A stretch of DNA of 54,178 nucleotides, taken from the NCBI GenBank assembly GCA_015066925.1, contig SVNL01000003.1:6408-60585 (forward strand). Reading direction: 5' to 3'. The DNA is from Ruminococcus sp. (GTDB lineage Bacteria > Bacillota > Clostridia > Oscillospirales > Ruminococcaceae). This document shows, piece by piece, positions 17,707 to 27,326 of the stretch (its first letter is position 1; every line of letters starts with the position of its first letter). Position numbers and translations under genes: made by a program. Under the pieces are notes generated by a model that had not been told where the DNA came from, searched no databases, and saw only the letters and a list, made by a program, of their open reading frames with translations.

Positions 17707-20145
17707 TTATACACCGATATCTCCATTCATATCGGCATACATATTTATTTTAGCACACTCCTTCAATTTTGATGCGCAGGAAAGTATTTCTCTTACCGCA
17801 TTTCTTATCTCAGAAGTATTTTTGCATTTTATCATTATTCTATACCTGTATTTGCCGTTGATTTTACCGTATGAGCATTTTACAGGTCCGATTACTCTTA
17901 TTGGTGTTTTGGGATTATTATTATTAAAATATTCCGTCATCACATCTATTATTCTGTCTGCGGCAATTTTTGTTCCGAAATCACTTATTCCCGATATTCC
18001 GATAATGCACATATCGCATATCGGCGGAAACACCATTGCTCGTCTTATTGCAATTTCTTCATTATAGAAGCTTTTGTAGTCCTGCTCTGCGGCAAGGCAC
18101 ATTACATAATGGTCCGGCATAAAGGTCTGGAGATATGCTCTTCCCTGTTTCTGACCTCTGCCGCCTCGTCCGACAACCTGAGTTATCAGCGAAAATGTAC
18201 GCTCATAGCTTCTAAAATCTCCCGCAAAGAGTGACTTATCGACGGAAAGCACTCCAACCAGTGTTACATTCGGAAAATCAAGTCCTTTTCCTATCATCTG
18301 AGTACCAATCATTATGTCATACTCACCTTTCCCGAAGGCATTGAATTTTTCCTCATACGCATATCGTGAAAAGGTTGTATCTGCATCCATTCGAAGTATT
18401 CTTGCATCGGGAAAATACATTTCAAGCTCTTCTTCAAGACGCTGTGTACCAAATCCCATTTTTTTAAATCTGTCACCGCCGCACTTTTCGCACGTTTTCA
18501 CCATATCCGACGTATAGCCGCAATAATGGCACATAAGCTTTCCGTTCATTTTATGATACGTCATAGCAACCGTACAATTAGGACAGTAAACAGGCTCATT
18601 ACAGTCACAACAGCTTATGATTGTATGATAACCTCTTCTGTTGAGAAGTAGTATAGTCTGTTCTCTGTTTTGAAGATTAAGTCTTATTTCCTCAACAAGC
18701 TTTTGACTGAATTCTGTATTATTACCGTTTTGACGTTCAAGATTCATATCAACAATCTCAACCCTCGGCAACAAGTCAGAATGATACCTTTTTTTCATTT
18801 CAAGAAGCTTATACAAGCCTTTTTCGGCGTTATAATAGCTTTCTATCGTTGGTGTTGCCGAAGCAAGCACCAATGCGGAATTATTATTTCTGCATCTGAA
18901 TTTTGCTATATCAGAGGTATTATATCGGGGAGCACTGTCTGATTTATATGAACGCTCACCCTCCTCGTCCATAATAATAATACCTATATTATCAAGCGGA
19001 GCGAAAATTGCACTTCGTGTACCGATTACAATATCCGCTTCACCTCTTTTTATTCTTTTATATTCATCAAGACGCTGACCAAGCGACAAGCTGCTGTGAA
19101 TAACTGCTACTCTTTCTCCGAAAATTCCACGGAAGCTTCTTAAAATCTGAGGCGTAAGTGAAATTTCGGGAATAAGCAGAAGTGCCTGTCTGCCGAGTGA
19201 AATCGTCTTGTCAATAAGCTTTTCAAAAACTGAAGTTTTTCCGCTTCCAGTTACTCCGTGAAGCAAAAAATACTGATACTGCCTTTTTTCAATCACATCA
19301 GAAATACTGTCGAAAACACTTTGTTGTTCATCTGACAGAACAACATCTTCTATGTTACGCTTTTTACAGTCGCTGACGCCTACGCTTCGGAGAACCTCAC
19401 ATTCAAACTCCTCCGCCGCACCGTTTGCAACAAGTCTTTTTACAACCGTCAGCGTTACTCCGCACATATATGCAATTTCTTTTTCAGAAGCACAGCCGTA
19501 CTCCATAAGAAGCTCTGCTGTTTTTTTCTGCTTCGGAGTCAATTTGAACTCTTCAGGTGACTGAACATATTCCTCTGTAAGCCTTACCATTTTCACTGTA
19601 TTATCGCTTACAGCATTTCTGAATATATTCTCTGATATAATCGCACCTTTTTCTTTCAGCACAGCTATATCGTCTGAATTTTCGCTTATTAAGCTTTCAG
19701 CAGCATTTGCACCTGATACGGTAATGCATTCAAGCAATTCACGCTGAGCATCTGTAAGTTTATTATACGCTGAAAACGACGTATTGGCAGTTATTTTTTC
19801 GCTCACCCTCACATTCATTGCAGGTGGAAGCATTATCTTTATTGCCTCATAGTAAGTACAAAAAGCAGTATCACGCATATATCCGACAAGCAACAGAAGC
19901 TCATCGGACAAAACAGGCTCGCTGTCTATTTGTGAAACGATTTCTTTAAGCTTTGAGGCATCGCCTTTTCTGAGCTTCAACACCATACCTGTACGGCTTT
20001 TGTTTCCTCTTCCGAACGGAACCAGAACCCTGCATCCGTTTTTCAGTCGGTCAGCCATTTTTTGCGGTACAGCATAGCTGAAAAGGCAATCAAATGTATA
20101 CGCTGTATTGCTTACGGCTATTTCAGCAATCAAAGCCTCATTCAT
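17707..20145 (-). CDS. priA: primosomal protein N' (replication restart helicase PriA)
   Basis: PriA reloads the replisome at collapsed forks. The 812-residue protein has the 3'BD and winged-helix N-terminal part (about 1-260), a helicase core with Walker A GVTGSGKT (297-304), and the eight-cysteine zinc region between the helicase lobes (CDCNEPVYCPNC and MCHYCG-CEKCGG). Motif II reads DEEG (393-396) instead of the usual DEEH. The ATG overlaps the rpoZ stop by one base. Bacillus has coaBC between rpoZ and priA; here it is missing. Confidence 0.96.
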   Translation of the reverse strand: MNEALIAEIAVSNTAYTFDCLFSYAVPQKMADRLKNGCRVLVPFGRGNKSRTGMVLKLRKGDASKLKEIVSQIDSEPVLSDELLLLVGYMRDTAFCTYYEAIKIMLPPAMNVRVSEKITANTSFSAYNKLTDAQRELLECITVSGANAAESLISENSDDIAVLKEKGAIISENIFRNAVSDNTVKMVRLTEEYVQSPEEFKLTPKQKKTAELLMEYGCASEKEIAYMCGVTLTVVKRLVANGAAEEFECEVLRSVGVSDCKKRNIEDVVLSDEQQSVFDSISDVIEKRQYQYFLLHGVTGSGKTSVFEKLIDKTISLGRQALLLIPEISLTPQILRSFRGIFGERVAVIHSSLSLGQRLDEYKRIKRGEADIVIGTRSAIFAPLDNIGIIIMDEEGERSYKSDSAPRYNTSDIAKFRCRNNNSALVLASATPTIESYYNAEKGLYKLLEMKKRYHSDLLPRVEIVDMNLERQNGNNTEFSQKLVEEIRLNLQNREQTILLLNRRGYHTIISCCDCNEPVYCPNCTVAMTYHKMNGKLMCHYCGYTSDMVKTCEKCGGDRFKKMGFGTQRLEEELEMYFPDARILRMDADTTFSRYAYEEKFNAFGKGEYDIMIGTQMIGKGLDFPNVTLVGVLSVDKSLFAGDFRSYERTFSLITQVVGRGGRGQKQGRAYLQTFMPDHYVMCLAAEQDYKSFYNEEIAIRRAMVFPPICDMCIIGISGISDFGTKIAADRIIDVMTEYFNNNNPKTPIRVIGPVKCSYGKINGKYRYRIMIKCKNTSEIRNAVREILSCASKLKECAKINMYADMNGDIGV

Positions 20146-20348
20146 TACTTATTTTTTTCAGCCTCAACAATTCTGTATTTACCGCAGGCAAATTCCTCAA
20201 CAGCAGTCTTTACAGGCTTTTCAGGAAGCACCATATTCTGCTCATAAAGGTCTGTGGCAATTTCTCTTGCTCTTTTTGCAACTGCAATTACAAGTGAATA
20301 GCAGCTCTCATTCTTTGTAATAATCTGTGACACTGCAGGTCTAAGCAT
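20145..20348 (-). CDS. rpoZ: RNA polymerase omega subunit
   Basis: A 67-residue protein with the omega core: [10 protein letters not shown], then the helix YSLVIAVAKRAREI and the C-terminal PVKTAVEEFACGKYRI segment. Omega helps fold and hold the beta-prime subunit. The position immediately after gmk, overlapping its end by eight bases, is the standard Firmicutes arrangement. Confidence 0.93.
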   Translation of the reverse strand: MLRPAVSQIITKNESCYSLVIAVAKRAREIATDLYEQNMVLPEKPVKTAVEEFACGKYRIVEAEKNK

Positions 20349-20946
20349 TATTAATCACCTCATCTATAATTTCTTTTGCATTGGAAACTTTAAGTTCCTC
20401 TGCTTTTATAACAGCTCTGAAATCGCATATTGCGTCCTCAAGAGCATTGTTAACTACAACATAGTCATATTTTTCGGCAAACGCAAGCTCACCTTTTGCC
20501 TGTGAAACTCTTTCTGCGATTACCTCATCTGTTTCTGTTCCTCTTTTTCTTAGTCTGCGTTCAAGCTCGTTTACAGAAGGAGGAAGAATAAATACAAATA
20601 CTGCATCAGGGCAAATCTCTCTTACCTTCATTGCACCCTGTACCTCTATTTCAAGAAGCACATTCTTTCCCATTTCACGCATTTCTTCTATTTCTTTTTT
20701 AGGAGTTCCATAGTAATTTCCGCAATATTCGGCATACTCGAGCATCGCGTTGTTTTTTATACGCTCTTCAAAATCTTCTCTTGTAATAAAGTGGTAATTA
20801 ACACCGTTTTGCTCACCCTCACGAGGACTGCGTGTTGTTGCCGAAACTGAGTAATAAAATTTATCGTCCTTTAAAATTTCACCGAGTATTGTACCCTTTC
20901 CGCAGCCTGATGGTGCTGACACAACGATTAAAAGTCCCTTACTCAT
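20341..20946 (-). CDS. gmk: guanylate kinase
   Basis: Gmk phosphorylates GMP to GDP. The P-loop reads APSGCGKGT near the N-terminus; the GMP-binding [15 protein letters not shown] and the lid with LRKRGTET follow. I chose ATG at 20946 (MSKGLLIVV), giving about 201 residues. ATGs at 20955 and 20970 are in frame and cannot be excluded because the SD here (GAGG) is badly spaced for all of them. All candidates overlap the end of remA. Confidence 0.95.
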   Translation of the reverse strand: MSKGLLIVVSAPSGCGKGTILGEILKDDKFYYSVSATTRSPREGEQNGVNYHFITREDFEERIKNNAMLEYAEYCGNYYGTPKKEIEEMREMGKNVLLEIEVQGAMKVREICPDAVFVFILPPSVNELERRLRKRGTETDEVIAERVSQAKGELAFAEKYDYVVVNNALEDAICDFRAVIKAEELKVSNAKEIIDEVINNA

Positions 20947-21196
20947 CTTCTTCATTTTCCTCGCTTTCATTTATTCTTGCCGCTACTGTATCTGTTATGA
21001 GCGATGATAATATTATGTGTCCGCTGTCCATTATTATAACGGCTCTTGTTTTTCTTCCGTATGTAGCGTCTATTGCATTTCCGCTATCTCTTGCCTCCTG
21101 CACAAGACGTTTTATCGGTGCGGACTCAGGGCTTACTATTGAAATTATACGGTTTGATGCAACCATATTTCCGTATCCTATATTTATAAGCTTCAT
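20939..21196 (-). CDS. remA: RemA family regulator (DUF370)
   Basis: An 85-residue protein starting [12 protein letters not shown], the DUF370/RemA signature. In Bacillus RemA is a DNA-binding activator of biofilm matrix and osmoprotection genes. The last residues are an acidic tail. It sits between yicC and gmk as in Bacillus; its role in this organism is not known. Confidence 0.92.
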   Translation of the reverse strand: MKLINIGYGNMVASNRIISIVSPESAPIKRLVQEARDSGNAIDATYGRKTRAVIIMDSGHIILSSLITDTVAARINESEENEEDE

Positions 21197-21207
21197 ATCT
21201 AACCCCG

Positions 21208-22086
21208 TTATTCGATATTCTGAATTTGTTCTCTGATTTTTTCTATTTCAGATTTCATTTCAACTACAATTTTTGTAATATTTACGTCCTGACATTTTGA
21301 ACCGATTGTATTTACCTCTCGATTCATTTCCTGAACGATAAAATCAAGCTTTCTGCCGATTGCTTCATCTGAGTCAAAAAGTCCCTCAAGCTGTGAAACA
21401 TGACTTCTCAGGCGGACTGTTTCTTCATCAACAGCAATCTTGTCTGCAAAAATAGCCGCTTCGGTTAATATTCTCTGTGTATCGATGTCGGTTGATTCAA
21501 GAACCTCTTTTAGCTTCTGATAAAGACGGTTTCTGTAATTTTCAACAGTTTCTGGTGAAAGCTTTTCAACTTTCGCAACGTTTTCAAGAATATATCCGCT
21601 TCTTGTAAGTACATCTTTTTTCAGACGCTGTCCCTCAGCTTCACGCATTGAAATGAATTTTTCAAGAGCTTCTGATGCAACCTCTGAAACAGCGTTCCAT
21701 ATTTCTTCTTCATCATCAACGTTTTTCTGTATGTTAAATGTATCAGGAAATCTGAGAAGATTTGAAAGTGAAAGGTCATCACGAAGCTGTAATTCTTCAT
21801 TAACCTCTCTCAATGCGTCGATATATCCTTTAGCAATTGATTTATTCACCTTGATAAGAGCGTCCTTGCCCTCAATAATGTTTATTGTAACGGCAATTTC
21901 AACCTTACCTCTGTTTACCTTACCCTGCAAAAAACTTTTAAGCTTTTCGTCAAGATAGCCATACGCTCTTGGTACTCTTGATGAAAATTCGAAATATCTA
22001 TGGTTTACGGAACGAATTTCTACAAGAATATCTCGTCCGTCAATAATCTGCTGTGCTCTGCCGTAGCCTGTCATACTTTTTATCAA
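21208..22086 (-). CDS. yicC: YicC/YloC family endoribonuclease
   Basis: A 292-residue protein with the typical YicC start [11 protein letters not shown], the [13 protein letters not shown] motif, and the C-terminal segment [18 protein letters not shown]. The family has endoribonuclease activity acting on mRNA and small RNAs. It is the first gene of the block running to spoVM and has its own promoter at 22155-22183. Confidence 0.95.
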   Translation of the reverse strand: MIKSMTGYGRAQQIIDGRDILVEIRSVNHRYFEFSSRVPRAYGYLDEKLKSFLQGKVNRGKVEIAVTINIIEGKDALIKVNKSIAKGYIDALREVNEELQLRDDLSLSNLLRFPDTFNIQKNVDDEEEIWNAVSEVASEALEKFISMREAEGQRLKKDVLTRSGYILENVAKVEKLSPETVENYRNRLYQKLKEVLESTDIDTQRILTEAAIFADKIAVDEETVRLRSHVSQLEGLFDSDEAIGRKLDFIVQEMNREVNTIGSKCQDVNITKIVVEMKSEIEKIREQIQNIE

Positions 22087-22154
22087 ATTATCGCCTTCCT
22101 TCTATTATTTTCCGATTATTTACCGCAAATGAGCATACTTATCTCAATTATATT

Positions 22155-22183
22155 ATTATAACACTTTTACACAATAATTGCAA
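22155..22183 (-). promoter_or_regulatory. promoter of the yicC-to-spoVM block
   Basis: Minus strand: TTGCAA (22178-22183), 17-base spacer, TATAAT (22155-22160) with TG-T before it. The start point would lie about 60 bases before the yicC ATG. Confidence 0.75.
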
Positions 22184-22220
22184 GCCTTTTTCCTATGAAA
22201 TAATTTGGATTTTCTCTTCC

Positions 22221-22249
22221 TTGACAGCATTATATATCTATGCTATAAT
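22221..22249 (+). promoter_or_regulatory. consensus promoter of the PEBP-like lipoprotein gene
   Basis: TTGACA (22221-22226), 17-base spacer, TATAAT (22244-22249) with TG-C extension. It is divergent from the yicC promoter 38 bases away. Confidence 0.85.
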
Positions 22250-22320
22250 ACTATTGCATTTTTCGGTATTCTCCCTTATAATGTTATATTGATGCATGCT
22301 GTATTCAGAAAGGATTATAT

Positions 22321-22980
22321 ATGAAAAAACTTAAAAAAATGGTATTTATTACTGTTCTCGGTGTATTTTCTCTTACACTCGCAGGATGTAACAATTCAGA
22401 AAAAAATACCGCCAACAGCTCTAATGAAAAAAATGAAAGCTCGGTTATGGAAGAAGCACAAACTGAAGCTACAGAAGCACCTACCGAAGCTGTTACTCAG
22501 CCTCAAGTCGTTACACTACAGGATTGTGATATTCCTACTTTCGAACTCACCTCCGAAAGTCTTAAAGACGGCGTATGGGATACATCTATCACCGATACAG
22601 AAAATGGTTCGAACCAGTCACCACAGCTCAGTTGGAATTCTGTTTCAGACGCGGCTCTATATTCAATTTATATGGTTGATACCTCTGCCGGTAACTGGAT
22701 TCATTGGATATCGCCAAATGTAACCGATACAACTCTTGCTCAGGGTTGGGCTTCCGAGGAGGAATATGTCGGTCCATATCCGCCAAGCGGAACTCATGAT
22801 TACGAAATATACGTTTTTGCTCTCAAAGAACAACCAAGCGAAGAAATATATGTGAATTTTAACAGCGGAAGCGGTGCTTTCTTCACAAACATCATGGCTT
22901 TAGATAAAAACAGCAACGCTGACAGCGGTAATATAATTTCATACGGTCATATCAAAGGTACATATACATATGGCGATTAA
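22321..22980 (+). CDS. PEBP family (YbhB/YbcL-like) lipoprotein
   Basis: A 219-residue lipoprotein with lipobox LAGC (Cys23) and a Glu/Ala/Thr-rich linker (about 30-62). The mature domain (about 65-219) has PEBP signatures: the SPQLSW strand, NWIHWIS, and the GPYPPSGTHDYEIYVFAL motif with the conserved ligand-site His. PEBP proteins bind phosphorylated or phospholipid-like ligands; bacterial roles are poorly known. AAAGG lies before ATG. It is a single-gene unit with its own promoter and terminator. Confidence 0.88.
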   Translation: MKKLKKMVFITVLGVFSLTLAGCNNSEKNTANSSNEKNESSVMEEAQTEATEAPTEAVTQPQVVTLQDCDIPTFELTSESLKDGVWDTSITDTENGSNQSPQLSWNSVSDAALYSIYMVDTSAGNWIHWISPNVTDTTLAQGWASEEEYVGPYPPSGTHDYEIYVFALKEQPSEEIYVNFNSGSGAFFTNIMALDKNSNADSGNIISYGHIKGTYTYGD

Positions 22981-22985
22981 TTTAC

Positions 22986-23014
22986 AACGGTGGTAATTCA
23001 TACCACCGTTTTTT
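22986..23014 (+). terminator. intrinsic terminator of the PEBP lipoprotein gene
   Basis: A 10-bp perfect stem AACGGTGGTA (22986-22995) / TACCACCGTT (23001-23010) with a 5-base loop and a following T run. Confidence 0.9.
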
Positions 23015-23021
23015 GTACCTC

Positions 23022-23050
23022 TTGACAAAAACGCCTAATTATAATACAAT
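23022..23050 (+). promoter_or_regulatory. promoter of the GH25 lysozyme gene
   Basis: TTGACA (23022-23027), 17-base spacer, TACAAT (23045-23050), starting eight bases after the previous terminator. Confidence 0.75.
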
Positions 23051-23090
23051 TTAATTAATACTATTTTCAATTACACTTTAAGGAGTTATT

Positions 23091-24386
23091 ATGAAATTTA
23101 CCAAAGCAACCGCTTTTATATTATCCTTTTTATTACTTACAGGGTGCAGCAAGCCCGTTGCAAAGCCTGCCTCCGCCCCTGTTTCGACAACAACTTCACC
23201 GACTACTACCAATGTATCTCAGACCTCTGTAACCGTTGCCACAGAAGCAGTTGCAACTCAGCCTGCTACTACCACAATGGCAGTTTCAGAGCCTCCCGCT
23301 GAAGCCCTGATTGAAGGAAAGGATTCCATCGAAGTCTATTCCGAAACTTCTATCAACGATTTCATCGTCAACACAAATGTCGAACTTTTAAACGGGGACG
23401 AGCTTATTGATACGTCACAAACAGGTGTTGTTGAATTTCCGCTTACATATATTTACAACGGCACAACCTATAATCAGTCGTTTGAGTGCCTTGTTCAGGA
23501 CACAATCGCTCCTACACTTCTGAATTCAGGCGGAAGCGCTATGATTGAAACGGGCGAAGCCTTTGAACTCACAAACGTTGTCGGGGTTGCAGATAATTAC
23601 GACAGAAATGTAAGGCTTACATACGAGGGTACGGTAAATTCTTCCGTTGCAGGAAAATATCCCATCCACGCCTATGCTACCGACGCTTCCGGAAACTGTA
23701 CCGATTGGAATCTTACCGTTACAGTTACAGATGAAATTCCTCAAGCCGAAGATAATAATTCCCGTCTTTCATTTGAAAGTTTCCAAGCTAATTATGGCGG
23801 TGAAAATCGCAAACTCGGTATAGACGTTTCAAAATGGCAGGGAGATATCGACTTCAACGCTGTTAAAAATGCAGGCTGTGATTTCGCTATTATGCGTATC
23901 GGAACCTATTACGATGAACACTCTATGGACAAGTTCTATCAGGATAACATAAGAAAAGCCAAAGAAGCAGGACTCGAAGTCGGCGTTTATCTCTATACAA
24001 CAGCAAATACCGAAGCCGAAATAAAAGAAAATGCAAAATGGATTGCCGACCAGCTTGGCGGTCAGAAGCTCGACTTCCCTGTTGTATTCGACTGGGAAAG
24101 CTTCGGAAATTTCCAGCAGTACGAAATGAGTATACACGACCTTAACAGCTACTTTGAGCTTTTTAACTCCGAAATGGAAAATTATGGTTACTCCGCTATG
24201 CTATACAGCAGTAAAAATTTCCTTAACAATTTCTGGTACGTCAAAAATGATTATCCCGTATGGCTTGCACACTACACCGACAGCACCGACTACGTTGGCG
24301 ATTACGATATGTGGCAGATGAGCTGCTATGGCAAAATAGACGGAATAAACGCTGATGTGGATTTGAATATCCTATATACAGACTGA
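23091..24386 (+). CDS. GH25 lysozyme-like lipoprotein with Ig-like domain
   Basis: A 431-residue lipoprotein with lipobox LTGC (Cys19) and a long Thr/Pro/Val linker (about 22-75). A bacterial Ig-like segment (about 135-210) precedes the GH25 muramidase (about 240-431). The catalytic barrel shows DVSKWQG (Asp245) at its first strand and the DWE motif (Asp334, Glu336). It should cut the MurNAc-GlcNAc bond of peptidoglycan from the outer face of the membrane. The lipid anchor suggests a role in its own wall remodelling rather than attack on others; that is inference. Confidence 0.93.
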   Translation: MKFTKATAFILSFLLLTGCSKPVAKPASAPVSTTTSPTTTNVSQTSVTVATEAVATQPATTTMAVSEPPAEALIEGKDSIEVYSETSINDFIVNTNVELLNGDELIDTSQTGVVEFPLTYIYNGTTYNQSFECLVQDTIAPTLLNSGGSAMIETGEAFELTNVVGVADNYDRNVRLTYEGTVNSSVAGKYPIHAYATDASGNCTDWNLTVTVTDEIPQAEDNNSRLSFESFQANYGGENRKLGIDVSKWQGDIDFNAVKNAGCDFAIMRIGTYYDEHSMDKFYQDNIRKAKEAGLEVGVYLYTTANTEAEIKENAKWIADQLGGQKLDFPVVFDWESFGNFQQYEMSIHDLNSYFELFNSEMENYGYSAMLYSSKNFLNNFWYVKNDYPVWLAHYTDSTDYVGDYDMWQMSCYGKIDGINADVDLNILYTD

Positions 24387-24398
24387 TTGAGGCTGACT

Positions 24399-25343
24399 AT
24401 GCGTAAACGTATTTTTGATATTATTCAGATTGACAATAAAAATGACATTCCAAGCCGTATTTTCGATTTTTCACTTACATCGGTAATCATTATAAATATT
24501 CTTGTAATATTACTTGAAACCTTTGATTATCTCTCAGAATACCGAACTTTTTTTCATATCGTTGAAGCAATTACTACTTTCCTCTTCTGCGTTGAATATA
24601 CATTAAGACTCTGGACGGCAGACTTTCTCTATCCAAAAAGCTCTAAAATCGGAGCAAGGTTTCGATTTATCTTTTCATACGACGGTATTGTAGAACTGTT
24701 TACAATTCTTCCATTCTTCTTCCTTTCAGGATTTATCGCTTTCAGAATATTAAGGGTTGTCCGTATTTTCAGACTTTTCCGCATCAATACACAATATGAC
24801 TCTTTCAATGTTATTACTTCCGTCATTTTCGAAAAGAAAAACCAGATTTTATCCTCGATTTTCATTATTCTTATTCTTATGCTTGCTTCATCGCTCGGTA
24901 TTTACAATGCTGAACATAACGCTCAGCCCGAAGCTTTTCAGAATGCGTTTTCGGGACTATGGTGGAGTCTTTCAACTATGCTGACAGTCGGTTACGGCGA
25001 TATTTATCCGATTACTACTATCGGAAAAATTATGGCTATGTTTATTGAGCTTCTTGGTGTAGGTGTTGTTGCTATACCAACAGGTATTATAAGCGCAGGT
25101 TTTGTTGAACAATATACAAAAAAACAAAACTGCGATACAAAATTTATTGAAATGTCTGAAATAGGCGAAATCCTTGTTGACGACAGTTCAAAGCTTCTTG
25201 GAAAATCAATAACAGATATACAAAAAGATTATGACTTGAAAATTTTCGTAATCCTGCGCAGCGGACTTACAATTGTTCCAACCGAAAATCTCACGCTTCT
25301 TGCAAATGATATTCTGATTGTTCAATCAGACAAGCTTAAATAA
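24399..25343 (+). CDS. voltage-gated potassium channel family protein
   Basis: A 314-residue membrane protein with six predicted helices (S1-S6): S4 carries repeated arginines in FRILRVVRIFRLFRI, and the selectivity filter is TVGYGD (196-201). The C-terminal cytosolic part (about 245-314) resembles a TrkA-C/RCK ligand domain. I start it at ATG 24399, with GAGG six bases upstream, 12 bases after the lysozyme stop, so the two are probably co-transcribed. The functional link to the lysozyme is unclear. Confidence 0.92.
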   Translation: MRKRIFDIIQIDNKNDIPSRIFDFSLTSVIIINILVILLETFDYLSEYRTFFHIVEAITTFLFCVEYTLRLWTADFLYPKSSKIGARFRFIFSYDGIVELFTILPFFFLSGFIAFRILRVVRIFRLFRINTQYDSFNVITSVIFEKKNQILSSIFIILILMLASSLGIYNAEHNAQPEAFQNAFSGLWWSLSTMLTVGYGDIYPITTIGKIMAMFIELLGVGVVAIPTGIISAGFVEQYTKKQNCDTKFIEMSEIGEILVDDSSKLLGKSITDIQKDYDLKIFVILRSGLTIVPTENLTLLANDILIVQSDKLK

Positions 25344-25350
25344 AAAAACA

Positions 25351-25379
25351 AGGGTATCGAGTTTATCACTCGATACCCT
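25351..25379. terminator. bidirectional terminator between the channel gene and rplA
   Basis: A perfect 12-bp stem (25351-25362 / 25368-25379), 5-base loop. T runs follow on both strands, seven Ts on the rplA side and five on the channel side. Confidence 0.9.
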
Positions 25380-25433
25380 GATTTTTATACAGACATTCTT
25401 AAAGAATTTCCGTTATAATATCTTTAATTAAAA

Positions 25434-26129
25434 TCAAACGCTGTACTTGCTTGTTGCAACAGGAACGCCTGGGCCCATTGTTGATGTTACAGTACATGAC
25501 TTGAGGTAAGTACCCTTTGCAGCAGCAGGCTTAGCTTTTACGATAGCTTCCATAAGTGTTGTGAAGTTTTCTTCAAGCTTAGCAGCACCAAATGATGCCT
25601 TGCCAATTGGACAGTGAATGATATTTGTCTTGTCAAGACGGTATTCAATCTTACCAGCCTTTGCTTCTGTTACAGCCTTTGCTACATCAGGAGTAACTGT
25701 ACCAGCCTTTGGGTTTGGCATAAGTCCACGTGGACCGAGAACCTTACCAAGACGTCCTACAAGACCCATCATATCAGGTGAAGCGATTACTACGTCGAAA
25801 TCCATCCAGTTTTCCTTCATAATCTTGTCAACGAGATCCTGTCCGCCAACAAATTCTGCACCTGCTGACTGAGCAGCTTCGTACTTATCTTCTTTACAGA
25901 ATACGCAAACTCTTACCTTTTTACCTGTTCCGTTTGGAAGTACAACTGCACCTCTAACCTGCTGATCAGCGTGTCTTGAGTCTACACCAAGACGAACGTG
26001 AGCTTCAACAGTTTCATCAAACTTTGCCTTTGCATTCTTGCAAACCAAGTCAAGAGCCTCTACAGACTCATAAAGCTTTGAATTATCAACAGCCTTTGCG
26101 CTGTCAACATATTTCTTGCCGTGTTTCAT
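25434..26129 (-). CDS. rplA: 50S ribosomal protein L1
   Basis: L1 binds 23S rRNA at the stalk near the E site and can repress its own operon. The 231-residue protein has the family signatures GKKYVDSA near the start and [19 protein letters not shown] followed by [13 protein letters not shown]. It is the last gene of rpmG-secE-nusG-rplK-rplA; rplJ-rplL, usual next genes, are not here, since a terminator follows at once. A structured leader with a GTGGGAG element precedes it. Confidence 0.98.
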   Translation of the reverse strand: MKHGKKYVDSAKAVDNSKLYESVEALDLVCKNAKAKFDETVEAHVRLGVDSRHADQQVRGAVVLPNGTGKKVRVCVFCKEDKYEAAQSAGAEFVGGQDLVDKIMKENWMDFDVVIASPDMMGLVGRLGKVLGPRGLMPNPKAGTVTPDVAKAVTEAKAGKIEYRLDKTNIIHCPIGKASFGAAKLEENFTTLMEAIVKAKPAAAKGTYLKSCTVTSTMGPGVPVATSKYSV

Positions 26130-26148
26130 TATATTTCCTCCTATTTAA

Positions 26149-26202
26149 GTGGTAATACCGTATTGCTTATAGCTAATACGATTAGCGGAATGTTCCTCCC
26201 AC
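26149..26202 (-). promoter_or_regulatory. structured leader before rplA, probable L1 autoregulatory site
   Basis: On the minus strand GTGGGAGG (26195-26202) is followed by a small GGAA/TTCC hairpin, then an A/T-rich stem-loop, then TTACCAC (26149-26155) pairing with the GTGG. The rplA SD comes right after. The same frame, GTGGGA-hairpin-GC-TTACCAC, precedes rplK, which suggests an RNA element recognised by L1 or another ribosomal protein. Confidence 0.5.
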
Positions 26203-26255
26203 CATTGAGAAGTCAGAATCGGGATATTATCCCTTTCATCATTCAATAATTTTAA

Positions 26256-26681
26256 TTAGTCAACAACTACAATGCCCATTGAACGAGCTGTACCTGCTAT
26301 CATACTCATAGCTGCTTCAAGTGAACCAGCGTTGAGGTCTGGCATTTTCTGTTCAGCTATCTTCTGAACCTGTTCTTTTGTAATATTAGCAACCTTTGTC
26401 TTATTTGGAACACCTGAAGCTGTTTCGATGCCGCAAGCCTTCTTGATAAGAACCGGTGCAGGTGGAGTCTTTGTAACGAATGTGAATGAACGGTCTGCGT
26501 ATACTGTGATTACAACAGGGATGATAAGACCGATATCATTCTTAGTTCTTTCGTTAAATTCCTTTGTGAATGCCATAATGTTTACACCGTGCTGACCGAG
26601 TGCAGGACCAACAGGTGGTGCAGGAGTAGCCTTTCCTGCTGCGATTTGAAGCTTAATGTAGCCAACTACTTTCTGTGCCAT
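26256..26681 (-). CDS. rplK: 50S ribosomal protein L11
   Basis: L11 forms the base of the L7/L12 stalk and is needed for factor binding and the stringent response. The 141-residue protein has the N-terminal [20 protein letters not shown] signature, the linker TKTPPAPVL and the RNA-binding C-terminal domain ending with SMGIVV. SD GGAGGTG precedes the ATG. Confidence 0.98.
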   Translation of the reverse strand: MAQKVVGYIKLQIAAGKATPAPPVGPALGQHGVNIMAFTKEFNERTKNDIGLIIPVVITVYADRSFTFVTKTPPAPVLIKKACGIETASGVPNKTKVANITKEQVQKIAEQKMPDLNAGSLEAAMSMIAGTARSMGIVVVD

Positions 26682-26702
26682 TATATTCGCACCTCCATAA
26701 AT

Positions 26703-26742
26703 GTGGTAAATGGCGAGATAATGATTATTTTATCTCTCCCAC
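26703..26742 (-). promoter_or_regulatory. structured leader before rplK, second copy of the L1-type motif
   Basis: Minus strand: GTGGGAG (26736-26742), an inner hairpin GAGATAA/TTATCTC, then TTACCAC (26703-26709) closing on the GTGG. The SD follows about seven bases later, so protein binding could block initiation. It matches the element before rplA in sequence frame but not in the inner hairpin. Confidence 0.5.
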
Positions 26743-26773
26743 TGAAGCTTTTCGAGCTTCTTTTTGACCTAAA

Positions 26774-27301
26774 CTAATCCTCAACACTTACTACCTGACT
26801 GAGTGGTAGTGTTGTTGGGGTTTCACGACCGAACATTGATACGAGCACATCAACTGTCTTGTCGTCGATATTAATTTTCTGTACGACACCGACGAAGCCG
26901 TCCATAGCTGTTCCTGAAATCTGAACTCTGTCGCCTTCCTTGAAGTTAACCTTAACTGATGAAAGGTCTATTCCAAAGAGTGACTCTACCTCTTTATCAG
27001 AAAGAGGAGTTGGCTCTGATGCAGGACCAACAAAGCCTGTACAACCTCTGGTATTTCTTACGACATACCATGAATCATCGGTACATACCATTTTCAGCAA
27101 AACATAACCCGGATAAGTTTTACGCTCAACCTCTTTAGTTTTGCCGTCGGTGATTTCTGTCACCTTTTCAGTAGGAACTCTAACTTCCTGGATAAGATCG
27201 TGAAGCTTGCGGTTTTCTACAACCTTTTCGATATTTTGAGCCACCTTATTTTCATAGCCTGAATAGGTGTGAATAACATACCACTTTGCTGCTTCTGACA
27301 T
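26774..27301 (-). CDS. nusG: transcription termination/antitermination factor NusG
   Basis: NusG binds RNA polymerase and links it to Rho or the ribosome. The 175-residue protein has the NGN domain (about 5-105), with AKWYVIHTYSGYE and YPGYVLLKM, and a C-terminal KOW domain (about 125-175) beginning EGDRVQISGTAMDGF. Lies between secE and rplK, the universal order. Confidence 0.97.
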   Translation of the reverse strand: MSEAAKWYVIHTYSGYENKVAQNIEKVVENRKLHDLIQEVRVPTEKVTEITDGKTKEVERKTYPGYVLLKMVCTDDSWYVVRNTRGCTGFVGPASEPTPLSDKEVESLFGIDLSSVKVNFKEGDRVQISGTAMDGFVGVVQKINIDDKTVDVLVSMFGRETPTTLPLSQVVSVED

Positions 27302-27326
27302 TTCAAATCCTCCTTAGATTCCCTGT

